This document shows, in pieces, positions 15,401 to 25,886 of a stretch of DNA of 64,000 nt. The notes beneath the pieces were generated by a model. It made no database searches, had not been told where the DNA came from, and saw only the letters and a program-made list of their open reading frames with translations. Every line of letters starts with the position of its first letter. The stretch's first letter is position 1. This DNA comes from Deltaproteobacteria bacterium (lineage in GTDB: Bacteria > Myxococcota > UBA727 > VGSZ01). Position numbers and translations under genes: made by a program. The DNA lies in the NCBI GenBank assembly GCA_016177705.1, contig JACOUT010000004.1, positions 372,001-436,000 on the forward strand, read 5' to 3'.

Positions 15401-17164
15401 TCAGCTCTCGGAGCGGCCGTCGAGGATCGTGGTGTCCCGGTTGACGTCATCGACATCGGCGATGCGCGCGGGACCTACCAGGGTCGTGGCCGTGTCGCGC
15501 TCACCCGGCGGTCGGCCCGGCACGGTCGGCTCCGCGGAGCTGGCGCCACCGGTTGCAGCCGTCGTCGACGACAGCGACTCCGAGGCCGCAGCGGCGCCGG
15601 TCGATCCCTGAGACGGAGCGGGCAGCGCCGCCAAGAACGTGGTGATCGCGTCCGGTGCCGCAGCGCCGGTCGCCTCGCGAATCGCCTCTGCCATGTCCCG
15701 CGCGCTTTGAAAGCGTGCCGTCCTATCGCGTGCGAGCGCCTTGGCGCACAGCGCGTCGAAGGGCGCCAACGACCCGTCCACCGTCGATGGGGCTGCGATG
15801 GGCGCGTGGGCAACAGCGTGCAAGGTCGCCGCGTCGTTGCCGCGGCGAAACAGCGGCGCGCCGGTGAGCATCTCCCACAGCAGGATGCCGACGCAGAAGA
15901 GATCGGTGCGCTCGTCGAGGGCGCCGGCCGCGGCCTGCTCCGGCGCCATGTGATCGAAGTGCCCGGCGAGCGTCGCGGTCTTCGCCGCGCTGCCATCGCG
16001 CAGGGCGCGCGCGATGCCGAAGTCGGTAAGCTTCACCTCACCGCCATGGGAGAGCAGGATGTTGCTCGGCGCCAGGTCGCGATGGATGACGCGCAACTTC
16101 TGACCGGCGTTGTCGTGCGCCTCGCTGTGGGAGAAGTGCAACCCCGCCAGGATCTGACGGGCGATGGCGCCGGCCACCACGGGCGGCACACGCAGACCCG
16201 CGGCCGCCGCCCGTCGGAGCACGTCGCGCAGCGTGAAGCCGTCGACGTACTCCATGGCGAGGAAGTAGCGCTCGTCGACCCGGCCGAAGTCGAAGACCTG
16301 CACGATGTTCTGGTGCACCAGGCGGGCGCACAGCTCCGCCTCGTGGCGGAAGGCGTCGACGAACGCTTGGTCATTCGACAAGTGCGCATGAACGAGCTTC
16401 ACTGCTGCCGCGCGCGCGAACCCGCCCTCGGGGCAATAGGTCGCGAGCCACACGACGCCCATGCCGCCCGCGGCCACCTCCCGCTCGAGCCGGTATTTGC
16501 CGAACAGATCCTGCTCGCGCAGGATGCTGACGACGCCGCCCACCGCGGTGCGCAGCCCGTGCGCGACCACCGCGACGACGAGGCCGCCGATCATCAACAT
16601 GAAGGCGCGGACCACGTCGCCCCCCGAGTCCGTGGCCTCCACCAGGACGCCGGGACCAAGGCGAGGCCGCACGACGAAGAACGACAGCGCCAGGTATTGC
16701 GCCGCGCCGAGCACGCCACTGATGACGGAGTAGCGCGGGCTCAGCTTGAGCGTCGTCAGGATCAGCATGCCCGTGTAGACCAGCGGTGGCCCCCACACGC
16801 GCGTCGCCTGCTCCGCGCCCGATGCGATCAGCACGGCGACGAAGATGGCCCACGGCACCGTCTGCTCCACCACGACGGTGATCAGGGCCAGCGGCGTGGA
16901 CCACCGGCCGCGCGTGAGCGCGGCGCGCACGAACGTGAACCACAGCAGGCTCACGATGCCGACGGCTGCGGAGCCGAGACCGGGAGCACCTCGGGCCGCC
17001 GCCAGCGAGAGCGCGCCGACGACGATGGCGATCGACAAGGCCTGCCAGGCGCGCATGCGCAGTCGTTCGAGGCGGCTCACCTCGAGCGCCAGCGCGCGCG
17101 CCAGCGCGCCGCCGCCGGAGGGGCGTGGATCGGTGTCCTGCAGGTGAAAGGCCACTTGCTTCAC
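15401..17164 (-). CDS. Ser/Thr protein kinase with N-terminal membrane domain
   Basis: This 587-residue protein starts at GTG 17164, overlapping the preceding gene's stop as GTGA. Residues ~35-215 hold about six predicted membrane helices, an unusual place because most bacterial Hanks kinases have a C-terminal single anchor. Residues ~222-490 are a kinase: AAGGMGVV (P-loop), AAVKLV (Lys), VIHRDLAPSN (catalytic loop), TDFGIA and MAPEQ. The tail is Ser/Thr/Ala-rich and ends in a basic-acidic segment with TTI and TTL sites that could be phosphorylated. All catalytic residues are present. The membrane part may sense a signal in or near the bilayer. It is coupled to the nuclease-like lipoprotein upstream. 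Confidence 0.9.
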   Translation of the reverse strand: MKQVAFHLQDTDPRPSGGGALARALALEVSRLERLRMRAWQALSIAIVVGALSLAAARGAPGLGSAAVGIVSLLWFTFVRAALTRGRWSTPLALITVVVEQTVPWAIFVAVLIASGAEQATRVWGPPLVYTGMLILTTLKLSPRYSVISGVLGAAQYLALSFFVVRPRLGPGVLVEATDSGGDVVRAFMLMIGGLVVAVVAHGLRTAVGGVVSILREQDLFGKYRLEREVAAGGMGVVWLATYCPEGGFARAAAVKLVHAHLSNDQAFVDAFRHEAELCARLVHQNIVQVFDFGRVDERYFLAMEYVDGFTLRDVLRRAAAAGLRVPPVVAGAIARQILAGLHFSHSEAHDNAGQKLRVIHRDLAPSNILLSHGGEVKLTDFGIARALRDGSAAKTATLAGHFDHMAPEQAAAGALDERTDLFCVGILLWEMLTGAPLFRRGNDAATLHAVAHAPIAAPSTVDGSLAPFDALCAKALARDRTARFQSARDMAEAIREATGAAAPDAITTFLAALPAPSQGSTGAAAASESLSSTTAATGGASSAEPTVPGRPPGERDTATTLVGPARIADVDDVNRDTTILDGRSES

Positions 17165-18657
17165 GGCTCGAACGCCGCCGCGACGCCGAAGTGGTCGGAG
17201 AGCGTGACTGCCGCCGCGGCCTCGTCCAGCAGGCGCGCGCCGGTGAGCGTCGCCGCCACGTCGGTGGAGGTGAGCACCCAGTCGATGCGATCGGCTGGCG
17301 CGGCCGCCGGATACGTCAGGCCCGGCTGCGACGGGTTGGCGCGGCCCCACGCGTCGTCAAGCTCGGCGGTGAAGGTGGTGATGGCCGCGCTGGTCGGCCC
17401 CGCGTTCATGTCGCCCGCCACGACGAAGCCGCGCCCGGTGGGTGTTGCCGCGAGGATCTGCGCCGCCGCCTGCGCGCGCGCGGTCTCGGCAGCAGGGCCG
17501 ACGTCAAGGTGGGTGCCGACGAAGCGCAGCGGCGTGCCGCGCACCGTCACGTCGATCCACAGCGCCTTGCGTGGGAACATCGCGTAGGGGAGGTCGAGCA
17601 TGCCGCTGGCCTCGATGGGGTGCGCGCTCATGACCGCGATGCCCTCGTCGAAGGAGCCCTCCGGGTGCGTCGCCGTGTGGGTGCCGGCGCGAAGGAAGGT
17701 GTAACCGCGGCCCGCGTACGCGCCGACCGCGGCCGCGATCTCTGCCACCTGACTGCTGCTGGCCACGCAGTCTTCCTGCAGGGCCAAGAGGTCGGGCTGC
17801 ACCCGCGCAAGCGCGTCGATCACGAGCGGCTTGCGCGCCGCCCAGTCGTCGGTGCGGCAGCGCAGGTTGAGCGTGGCGACGACGAGGTGCCGCGTGCCGG
17901 CGGGCCCCGCCACCGTGAGCACGCCCAGATCGTCGGTGTTGAAGCCGTCGTCGGAGCCGAACCGATCGCCATAGCGCCAGGCGCCGCCGCTCGGCCGGTA
18001 GCGGTAGGCGTAGGCGAACAGGCCGACGGCGTCGGGCACGGCGCGCGCCTGGTACTCGTCATTGTTGCCCGCCTGCACGTTGAAGCTGGCGTCGACCGCG
18101 CGCCAGCAGCGCCCCTCGCCGAGCGGCGAGCTGCCGAGCGGCCCGACCAAGAGCTGCGCTTGGTAGCCCGGCGCTTGCCCGGGCGCCTCGGTCGCGCCCG
18201 CTTGGTAGACCTGCCCGTAGATCGGGTCGGACGCGACGCCAACCGCGCCGCTCAACGCCGGCGGGTATTGGACGTTGCCCCAGCCGGACCACGGCGTGCC
18301 GCTCGGGTCGTCGAGGCCCGAGGGCGGGCAGGGCGTGGGCACGTCATCGGGGTACGGCCAGCCGAGATCGCCCTCACCCTCGCCTTCGCCTTCTCCTTCT
18401 CCTTCCCCCTCCCCTTCCCCTTCCCCCTCTCCTTCCCCTTCACCCTCACCTTCCCCTTCCCCTTCCCCTTCCCCTTCCCCCTCTCCTTCTCCTTCTCCTT
18501 CTCCTTCTCCTTCTCCTTCTCCTTCTCCCTCACCCTCTCCTTCGCCCTCGCCGACCGGCAGGGTGCCGGCGTCGGCCTCATGGTCGACGCCACGCTCACA
18601 GGCGGGCAGCGCGAAGCAGACGGCGAGCACGAGCAGGGCCTGCGGCGTTGTCGGCAT
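17161..18657 (-). CDS. endonuclease/exonuclease/phosphatase-family lipoprotein with Glu-Gly linker
   Basis: The 498-residue protein has a lipoprotein signal (VCFALPAC, Cys20), then a linker of about 30 Glu-Gly pairs. The C-terminal ~260 residues are an EEP (DNase I-like) domain with the expected motifs in order: TLNLRC, LLALQED, GTHLDVG, VAGDMNAGP, DRIDWVLTS and SDHFGVAA. EEP enzymes are Mg-dependent phosphodiesterases acting on nucleic acids, lipids or phosphoinositides. The region between linker and EEP (residues ~95-235) is an unassigned Trp/Tyr-rich domain (WSGWGNVQYPP, GGAWRYGDRF). It is presumably displayed outside the cell, and the gene is coupled by GTGA to the membrane kinase. Substrate unknown. 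Confidence 0.88.
   Translation of the reverse strand: MPTTPQALLVLAVCFALPACERGVDHEADAGTLPVGEGEGEGEGEGEGEGEGEGEGEGEGEGEGEGEGEGEGEGEGEGEGEGEGEGEGEGEGEGEGDLGWPYPDDVPTPCPPSGLDDPSGTPWSGWGNVQYPPALSGAVGVASDPIYGQVYQAGATEAPGQAPGYQAQLLVGPLGSSPLGEGRCWRAVDASFNVQAGNNDEYQARAVPDAVGLFAYAYRYRPSGGAWRYGDRFGSDDGFNTDDLGVLTVAGPAGTRHLVVATLNLRCRTDDWAARKPLVIDALARVQPDLLALQEDCVASSSQVAEIAAAVGAYAGRGYTFLRAGTHTATHPEGSFDEGIAVMSAHPIEASGMLDLPYAMFPRKALWIDVTVRGTPLRFVGTHLDVGPAAETARAQAAAQILAATPTGRGFVVAGDMNAGPTSAAITTFTAELDDAWGRANPSQPGLTYPAAAPADRIDWVLTSTDVAATLTGARLLDEAAAAVTLSDHFGVAAAFEP
18370..18552 (-). repeat. Glu-Gly repeat with long uninterrupted pyrimidine runs
   Basis: The tract encodes G(EG)30 on the minus strand. On the plus strand it contains pure C/T runs of 53 bases (18389-18441) and 83 bases (18449-18531), so it is a polypurine-polypyrimidine tract with mirror symmetry in places. 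Confidence 0.95.
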
Positions 18658-18775
18658 GGGGCGACGAGAGCGCGGGTGCGGCGGGCGCGCAATGCGTCGC
18701 AGCGCGCCGGGCAGGGGGCGCGCTCGCGCATTGGCCTCCCTTTCAGCCGCGCACGCGCTCTGGCATCGGTCCGCC

Positions 18776-19006
18776 GTGGTCGCACCTGCGGTCGGTGACC
18801 TGGTGATCCTGCGGAGCGAACCTGCGCTCGGCGCCCATCGCGTCGAACGCGTGCTCGACGTTGGCGGCGCGGCGCACGCGCGTCTGCTCAGCTACCGCGA
18901 CGGCCGCTTCCGTGTGGTGCCGATGGACGACGTCGCCCTCTGTCCGCCCGGCACGCCCGCGGCAGGTCAGGGCAAGAAGGCCGCGAGTACGCCGTCGTCC
19001 GGGTAG
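18776..19006 (+). CDS. small protein of unknown function
   Basis: From GTG 18776 the frame gives 76 residues with the pattern VGDLVILRSEPALGAHRVERVLDVGGAAHARLL followed by YRDGRFRVVPMDDV. This reads like a small SH3/KOW-type beta-barrel, with hydrophobic alternation and no low complexity. The last ~40 bases overlap the convergent phosphatase gene. There is no clear ribosome site and the frame stays open upstream, so the start is uncertain. Its protein-like composition makes it more than a shadow, but support is moderate. Confidence 0.45.
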   Translation: MVAPAVGDLVILRSEPALGAHRVERVLDVGGAAHARLLSYRDGRFRVVPMDDVALCPPGTPAAGQGKKAASTPSSG

Positions 19007-19962
19007 ACGTCGTCGACCACTCGCATGCCGGCGAAGCGCGCGGCCGTCACGTCGCTGCCGGGGGTCTTGCGAATGACGATGCCGAGCACGCGCTCGGGGT
19101 GTCGCTTCCTCGCCTCGGCGTAGATCTCGGGGTCCCGCTCGCCCGAGTCGCCCACCAGGACGACGCGCATCGCGGGCAGCGACGCGAGCAGCGCCTCGAG
19201 GCGCGCGAGCTTGTAGCCCTCCTGCTTGGTGAGCGCGTCGTCGCCGAAGTTCTTCAACAGCAGCGGGCCCGCGGGGAAACCCTGCGTCGCCAGGTAGTCC
19301 TGGATGCGCAGGTAGAAGTTCTGCGGGCTTCCCGACAGGTAGAAGAACGCGCGCGCGCCCCGCTCTCGCGCCTTCCGGTACGCAGCGGCCGCGCCGACCA
19401 CCGCGTCGAGCTGACGGCTGTTCTTCAAGAGCACCGCGCCCACCAGCTTGCTCGCGTCGGTGACATGGGTCTTCACCACCGTGTCGTCGACGTCGGAGAC
19501 GACGCCGACGAGCGGCCCGTCGTGGATGAACAGCCGACCTATCCCCCGCGCGGTCGCGGCGTGCTTCGGCTTGAGCACCACAACGCTGACCGGCACCTCG
19601 CCGACCGGCAGCGCGGCGGCCGCTGGCAGCCCCTTCACCTGCAGCGTGAACACGCCGTCGGCGTCGGTGGTGGCGGTGTAGCTCGAGGCGCCGGCGGTGA
19701 TGCGCACCTCGGCGTCGCGCACCTCGTCGCTCTCGAGCGCCTTCAGGTTGTCGACGACGTTGTCGGCCTCGCTCGCCGTCGCGCTCGGCGCGCGCACGCC
19801 CTGATCCTCGAGCACGCGGCCCGAGAGCGAGAACGCGGTGGGGCCGCCCCAGCCGTCGTAGACCACCACGAGCGCGCGCGCCTCGCCGGCGAACGCGCGC
19901 GGCGCCAGCACGGCAACGCCGCCGAGGACCAACCCTTTCGCGATCGAGAGCCAACGCCGCAT
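18967..19962 (-). CDS. secreted App1-family (DUF2183) phosphatase
   Basis: The 331-residue protein has a signal peptide (MRRWLSIAKG then a hydrophobic stretch ending APRAFA). The catalytic region matches App1/DUF2183, a HAD-type phosphatidate phosphatase family: VSDVDDTVVKT (nucleophile Asp and acid Asp), FYLSGSPQNFY and VLVGDSGERDPEIY. Between signal and catalytic domain lies a beta-sandwich-like stretch (residues ~80-150, ADGVFTLQVKG). Family members dephosphorylate phosphatidate; here the signal places the enzyme in the periplasm or outside, where the substrate is not obvious. No ribosome site is seen before ATG 19962. Divergent from the Gly-rich lipoprotein gene. Confidence 0.85.
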   Translation of the reverse strand: MRRWLSIAKGLVLGGVAVLAPRAFAGEARALVVVYDGWGGPTAFSLSGRVLEDQGVRAPSATASEADNVVDNLKALESDEVRDAEVRITAGASSYTATTDADGVFTLQVKGLPAAAALPVGEVPVSVVVLKPKHAATARGIGRLFIHDGPLVGVVSDVDDTVVKTHVTDASKLVGAVLLKNSRQLDAVVGAAAAYRKARERGARAFFYLSGSPQNFYLRIQDYLATQGFPAGPLLLKNFGDDALTKQEGYKLARLEALLASLPAMRVVLVGDSGERDPEIYAEARKRHPERVLGIVIRKTPGSDVTAARFAGMRVVDDVYPDDGVLAAFLP

Positions 19963-20092
19963 CGGCGCAGTCTACGCATCGCGCCCGGCCGTGCCAGACC
20001 GAACCAGCGCCCGCCGCATGGCACCGCCGCGCCCGGGGTGGCCGTCCGTTCGGACACGGCCCCTGGCCGGCCGCGCTGGTACCATCGCCTGC

Positions 20093-21532
20093 ATGCGACC
20101 GCCGCCATGGCCAATGCCGCTCGCGCTGCTGCTGCTGACGCTGGCCGGAAGCTGCCCCCAGCCGCCGCTCGAGCGCTGCAACGTCGACACCGACTGTCGC
20201 CAGCTCGAACGCTGCACTGATGGACTGTGCCTGCCGGTTGGTGAGGGTGAGGGAGAAGGCGAGGGAGAGGGAGAGGGAGAGGGTGAAGGCGAGGGTGAGG
20301 GTGAGGGCGAAGGCGAGGGCGAAGGCGAGGGCGAAGGCGAGGGCGAAGGAGAGGGCGAGGGCGAAGGAGAGGGCGAGGGCGAAGGAGAGGGCGAAGGAGA
20401 GGGCGACATCTGCGGCGACGGCCGACTGGGCGCCGGCGAGGACTGCGACGACGGTGGAGTCACCCGCGGGGACGGCTGTGACGACGCCTGCCAGGTCGAG
20501 GCCGGCTTCACCTGCGACGCGGAGGTGACCCCGTCCTACTGCTGGCGCGTGTTCCCGCGTGTCCCGCTGTTCGACGTCCCGACCGCGACCCCGGCTGCCG
20601 ACGTGCTCATCGATTGCCAAGCGCTGGTGCAGACCTCCGCGCTGAACGCCACCCTGTGCGGCACGCTCCTGCCACTGCGCACGGTCGTCGTCGGCGGCGA
20701 GCAGCTCGCGGTGCTCGACGTGCGCAACCTCGTCGTCACCGCGACCGGGCAGCTCGTGTTCAGCGGCGACGCCGGCGCCGCGATCCTGGTCTACGGCGAC
20801 GCGTCGATCGCCGGCATCGTCGACGCCTCCGGCAGGAACGGCCGGATCGCCGGTCCGGGCGCGCGGCGCGCCGACTGCGGCGCGTCTGCGGGCGAGGCGC
20901 CCCTCACCACCGACGGCGGCGGCGGCGGCGGCGGCTTCGGACGCCACGGCGGCGACGGCGGCGACCCAGGGATCACGCAGGGCGGCAGCGAGGTCGGCGC
21001 ACCCTTCGCCCTCGCCCGCGGCGGCTGCGACGGCGCCAACAGCGACGGCGACGGCGGTGGCGGCGGCGGCTTCCTGCTGATCGCGGCGGCAGGCCGGATC
21101 GAGCTGCTCGGCGTGGTGGCATCCGCCGGCGGCCAGGGCGACGGTGGCACCGCGCTCGCAGGCAGCATGGGCGGCGGCGGCGGCGGCAGCGGCGGCATGG
21201 TCTCGATCGACGCACCCGTGCTCATTGGCGATCCCGGCGCCATCATCGTCACCGGGGGCGGCGGCGGCGAGTCCGGCAGCACCGCAGGGGCCGGGGGCAG
21301 CGACGGCGAACCGGGGCTGCTCGGCGGCGGCGGCGGCAGCGGCCGGCCGGGCAACGACGGTGGCGATGGCGGCAGCACCGCCAACGGCGGCACTGGCAGC
21401 GCCGGCGGCGGCGGCGGCGGGCTTGGCGGCGCTGGCGGCGGCGGCGGTGTCGGCGCCATCCGCCTGCGCGGCCTGCCGACGTGCAACGAGTTCAGGAACG
21501 GTGCGGACGCGCCGATCGACTGTCCTCCATAG
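20093..21532 (+). CDS. glycine-rich lipoprotein with Glu-Gly linker and Cys-rich repeat
   Basis: The 479-residue protein starts at ATG 20093; the lipobox is LAGSC. After a Cys-rich segment (CNVDTDCRQLERC) comes a 27-pair Glu-Gly linker (residues ~50-104). Then one copy of the myxobacterial Cys-rich repeat follows (CGDGRLGAGEDCDDG, DGCDDACQVEAGFTC). The large C-terminal half is dominated by glycine blocks alternating with beta-like pieces (AAILVYGDASIAGIVDASG, GRIELLGVVASAGG, VGAIRLRG), as in surface proteins with beta-helical stalks. An adhesive or structural role is an inference. No enzyme motif is seen. Confidence 0.8.
   Translation: MRPPPWPMPLALLLLTLAGSCPQPPLERCNVDTDCRQLERCTDGLCLPVGEGEGEGEGEGEGEGEGEGEGEGEGEGEGEGEGEGEGEGEGEGEGEGEGEGEGEGDICGDGRLGAGEDCDDGGVTRGDGCDDACQVEAGFTCDAEVTPSYCWRVFPRVPLFDVPTATPAADVLIDCQALVQTSALNATLCGTLLPLRTVVVGGEQLAVLDVRNLVVTATGQLVFSGDAGAAILVYGDASIAGIVDASGRNGRIAGPGARRADCGASAGEAPLTTDGGGGGGGFGRHGGDGGDPGITQGGSEVGAPFALARGGCDGANSDGDGGGGGGFLLIAAAGRIELLGVVASAGGQGDGGTALAGSMGGGGGGSGGMVSIDAPVLIGDPGAIIVTGGGGGESGSTAGAGGSDGEPGLLGGGGGSGRPGNDGGDGGSTANGGTGSAGGGGGGLGGAGGGGGVGAIRLRGLPTCNEFRNGADAPIDCPP
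20240..20404 (+). repeat. Glu-Gly repeat, 27 units
   Basis: GGN-GAR units encode G(EG)27. Purine runs of up to 23 bases (20261-20283) occur. It is the third long Glu-Gly tract in the window. Confidence 0.95.
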
Positions 21533-21546
21533 GCGCCTGCGCCGCG

Positions 21547-21584
21547 GCAAAGAAAAGAACGAGGCCCTCCTCGCGGAGGGCCTC
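21547..21584 (-). terminator. intrinsic terminator after the transglutaminase gene
   Basis: A 10-base-pair stem (21561-21570 with 21575-21584) with a TCGC loop is followed on the minus strand by a T-rich stretch (GTTCTTTTCTTTG). It lies between two convergent genes and faces the transglutaminase gene; the plus strand lacks a T run. Confidence 0.8.
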
Positions 21585-21630
21585 GCATCGACGGTGGCGG
21601 GCAGCGGCTCGCGGGCCCGCTGCCGTCACC

Positions 21631-23826
<2,196 letters not shown>

Positions 23827-23853
23827 GGAAAAAGCCTCTCGGTAAGTTGACTG

Positions 23854-23871
23854 ACGTCCTCCCTCGGACGT
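23854..23871. promoter_or_regulatory. inverted repeat upstream of the transglutaminase gene
   Basis: ACGTCC and GGACGT flank six bases, a perfect 6+6 inverted repeat about 28 bases upstream of the start codon. It could be an operator or a leader hairpin. Nothing else is recognisable in the intergenic region to 24065. Confidence 0.3.
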
Positions 23872-24065
23872 TCGTCGTATGGGACGGCGAATACCTACAA
23901 GGTCCCACATGGCACACAACTCCAGCCGGGGTGACGACGCTCACCCGCACAGGCGGACGGTTGTTTCGCGGCCTTGGGACGCGGCGCAGCGCGGCACTCG
24001 CTGTGCGCCCCGTCACGCCGGCCGGCGGCGCCCGTGGGCGGGCGCGCGCTTTTGCCGGCTCGGCG

Positions 24066-24971
24066 TCACTTCTTCGGGTTGATCAGCAGGCTCGGCGCCG
24101 GCGCCGTGATGATCAGGTTCCCTTTGTCGCCGGCCGTCTTGTAGATGTCCGGCATCTTCTGCTGCAGGTCGAAGGTCAGGTACTCGGGGTTGCGCTTGAG
24201 CGCGGCGCCGATCTCGTCGATGCGCGCGGCCTCGGCGGCGCCCTCGCTCTTGGCGAGCAGACGCTTCATCTCTGCCGTCTCGGTCTCGGCGGTGACGCGG
24301 TCGCGCTCGGCTATCGCCTTGTCCTTGAGCACCGCTTGCACCGCGCGCGCGGAGTTGGCGTGGTCGAGCTCGTCTGGGTAGTCCATGTTCGACAGGTTCA
24401 GCTCGTCGATGCGCACGAACGCGAGCTGGCCCTCGTTGGGCTTCATCAGCTCGATGAAGCGGCGCTTGATGTGGGCCAGAATAGCCTCGCGCTTCTCGTT
24501 GACGTCGTTGGCGATGTGCGGCGAGAACGCCTCGCGGATCGACTCGCCGAGCGCGGGCCGCACGTAGGTCGCGTAGAGCTGCTTGGCGGTCACGGTGCGC
24601 GGCGCCTCCTGCGGCACGCTCGGCGCCACTGCCTTCAAGATGCCCTCGACGACCTTGTCGTTGGCGCAGTCGGCCGAGAAGCGCACGTAGATGTCGACGC
24701 CGAACTGCACGCCGTCCTTGGTCAAGGAGGTCAGGCCCTCGCGCTCGGTGGTGGTGGCGCACTCGACGGTGCGCACCTGATCGTAGACGCCGGTGAAGTA
24801 GGTGCCGGGCTCGAGCACCGACCCCTCGAGGCCGCCGCCGCCGGCGTAGAAGGCGAGCAGGCCGGTGCGGTCGAACATGCGGCCGCGGTGCGCCTGCGGC
24901 ACGTCCTCCGCGCTGCATGCGGTGGTGAGCACGACCAGGGACACGAGCGGAATCACGACGCTGCGGGTCAT
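24066..24971 (-). CDS. SPFH/band-7 (prohibitin-like) lipoprotein
   Basis: The 301-residue protein starts at ATG 24971 after GAGGAGG. The N-terminus (MTRSVVIPLVSLVVLTTAC) is a lipoprotein signal, so the protein should be lipidated rather than held by the usual membrane helix. Residues ~40-180 fit the SPFH domain (GTYFTGVYDQVRTVECATTTEREGLTSL, GVQFGVDIYVRFSAD), followed by a predicted coiled-coil rich in Ala/Glu/Lys (ERDRVTAETETAEMKRLLAKSEGAAEAARID), as in prohibitins and HflK/C. Such proteins form ring-like membrane scaffolds. No NfeD or protease partner is encoded beside it. Confidence 0.85.
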   Translation of the reverse strand: MTRSVVIPLVSLVVLTTACSAEDVPQAHRGRMFDRTGLLAFYAGGGGLEGSVLEPGTYFTGVYDQVRTVECATTTEREGLTSLTKDGVQFGVDIYVRFSADCANDKVVEGILKAVAPSVPQEAPRTVTAKQLYATYVRPALGESIREAFSPHIANDVNEKREAILAHIKRRFIELMKPNEGQLAFVRIDELNLSNMDYPDELDHANSARAVQAVLKDKAIAERDRVTAETETAEMKRLLAKSEGAAEAARIDEIGAALKRNPEYLTFDLQQKMPDIYKTAGDKGNLIITAPAPSLLINPKK

Positions 24972-25073
24972 TGAAGCCTCCTCGGTTGCGGGCACTCTAC
25001 GCGCGATCGCGTTCCAAGCACGGCGGGGCATTGGAGGCGCGCCGCGCCGCGGCACGAGGCGGTCCCCCGTCCG

Positions 25074-25886
25074 CTACTGAAAGCGCCACGCCCCGCGCAG
25101 CACGAGCGACGCCAGGTTGCGCTCGGCCCCCGCCACCGGGATGACCGCGCCCACCTCGAGCCCGAGACCGTCGAAGAACGCGAAGCGCGCGCCGAGGCCC
25201 ACGGTCAGGCGATCGAGGTCGGCGCGGTGCAGCGCCTGCGCGTTCAGATCGGCGACCACCGACACCCAATCGTCGAGCACCAGGTCGGCGCCGACGTTCG
25301 AGATGAGCGCGCCGCGGTCGTCAGAATCGGCGGCGGTGACGGCCCAGGTGGCCGCGCCGAGCAGCCCGCCGTGCAGGCGCAGCTCCTCGAAGGGCACGAC
25401 GAGCCCGAGCAGGCCGGCCTCGAGGCCCATGGGGAAGGAGTGCTGGTACAGGCCGAGCGCCGTCGGCAGCGTCAGGCGCGCCGTGGGCGCCAACGCGAAG
25501 CCGTTCCTGCCGAAGGCGAGCAGGGTGGCGCCGATCGAGGTGTCGCCGAGGCCCATGTGGGTGGCGCGATAGGACTGGATCACCTGATTGAAGACGAAGC
25601 CCTCGCCCGAGGCAAAGACCTCGAGTTGCGGGAACGGCTGCATGCTGGCGTCGAGGCGCACGCCGCCGCGCAGGTTGGCGTAGAAGTTCTCCTGCTCGAT
25701 GACCGCGCGGCCGACGCCCGAGAGCCCCAGCTCGGTTCGCGGGCAGGCGCGGCGCACCACGCCGAACTCGGCCTGCTCGAAGCCCGTCGGCACCGGGCCC
25801 TCGGGCAGCGCGCGCCCGTCGCAGGGTGAGGCGGCGTGTGCTGCCGCCGAAGCGATGGCGGCGACGATGACGAGCAGCGTCTTCAC
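25074..25886 (-). CDS. putative outer-membrane beta-barrel protein
   Basis: The 270-residue protein begins with a signal peptide (MKTLLVIVAAIASAAAHA). The body shows alternating hydrophobic strands rich in Gly, Leu and aromatic residues (RLDASMQPFPQLEVFASGEGFVF, GGLLGAATWAV, RFAFFDGLGLEVGAVIPV), ending in LVLRGAWRFQ, close to the aromatic end typical of outer-membrane barrels. Start GTG 25886 overlaps the stop of the large PHP-type lipoprotein gene as GTGA, making it the last gene of a five-gene operon. The family is not recognised. Confidence 0.7.
   Translation of the reverse strand: MKTLLVIVAAIASAAAHAASPCDGRALPEGPVPTGFEQAEFGVVRRACPRTELGLSGVGRAVIEQENFYANLRGGVRLDASMQPFPQLEVFASGEGFVFNQVIQSYRATHMGLGDTSIGATLLAFGRNGFALAPTARLTLPTALGLYQHSFPMGLEAGLLGLVVPFEELRLHGGLLGAATWAVTAADSDDRGALISNVGADLVLDDWVSVVADLNAQALHRADLDRLTVGLGARFAFFDGLGLEVGAVIPVAGAERNLASLVLRGAWRFQ

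Noticed and set aside
14210..17587. 1125-codon plus-strand open frame
   Set aside because: Antisense to the glycosidase-like and kinase genes, both of which show conserved catalytic motifs; the plus frame does not.
24000..24045. GC hairpin GCGCCCG-CCCA-CGGGCGC after the SPFH gene
   Set aside because: There is no T run after the stem on the minus strand, so it is not called an intrinsic terminator.
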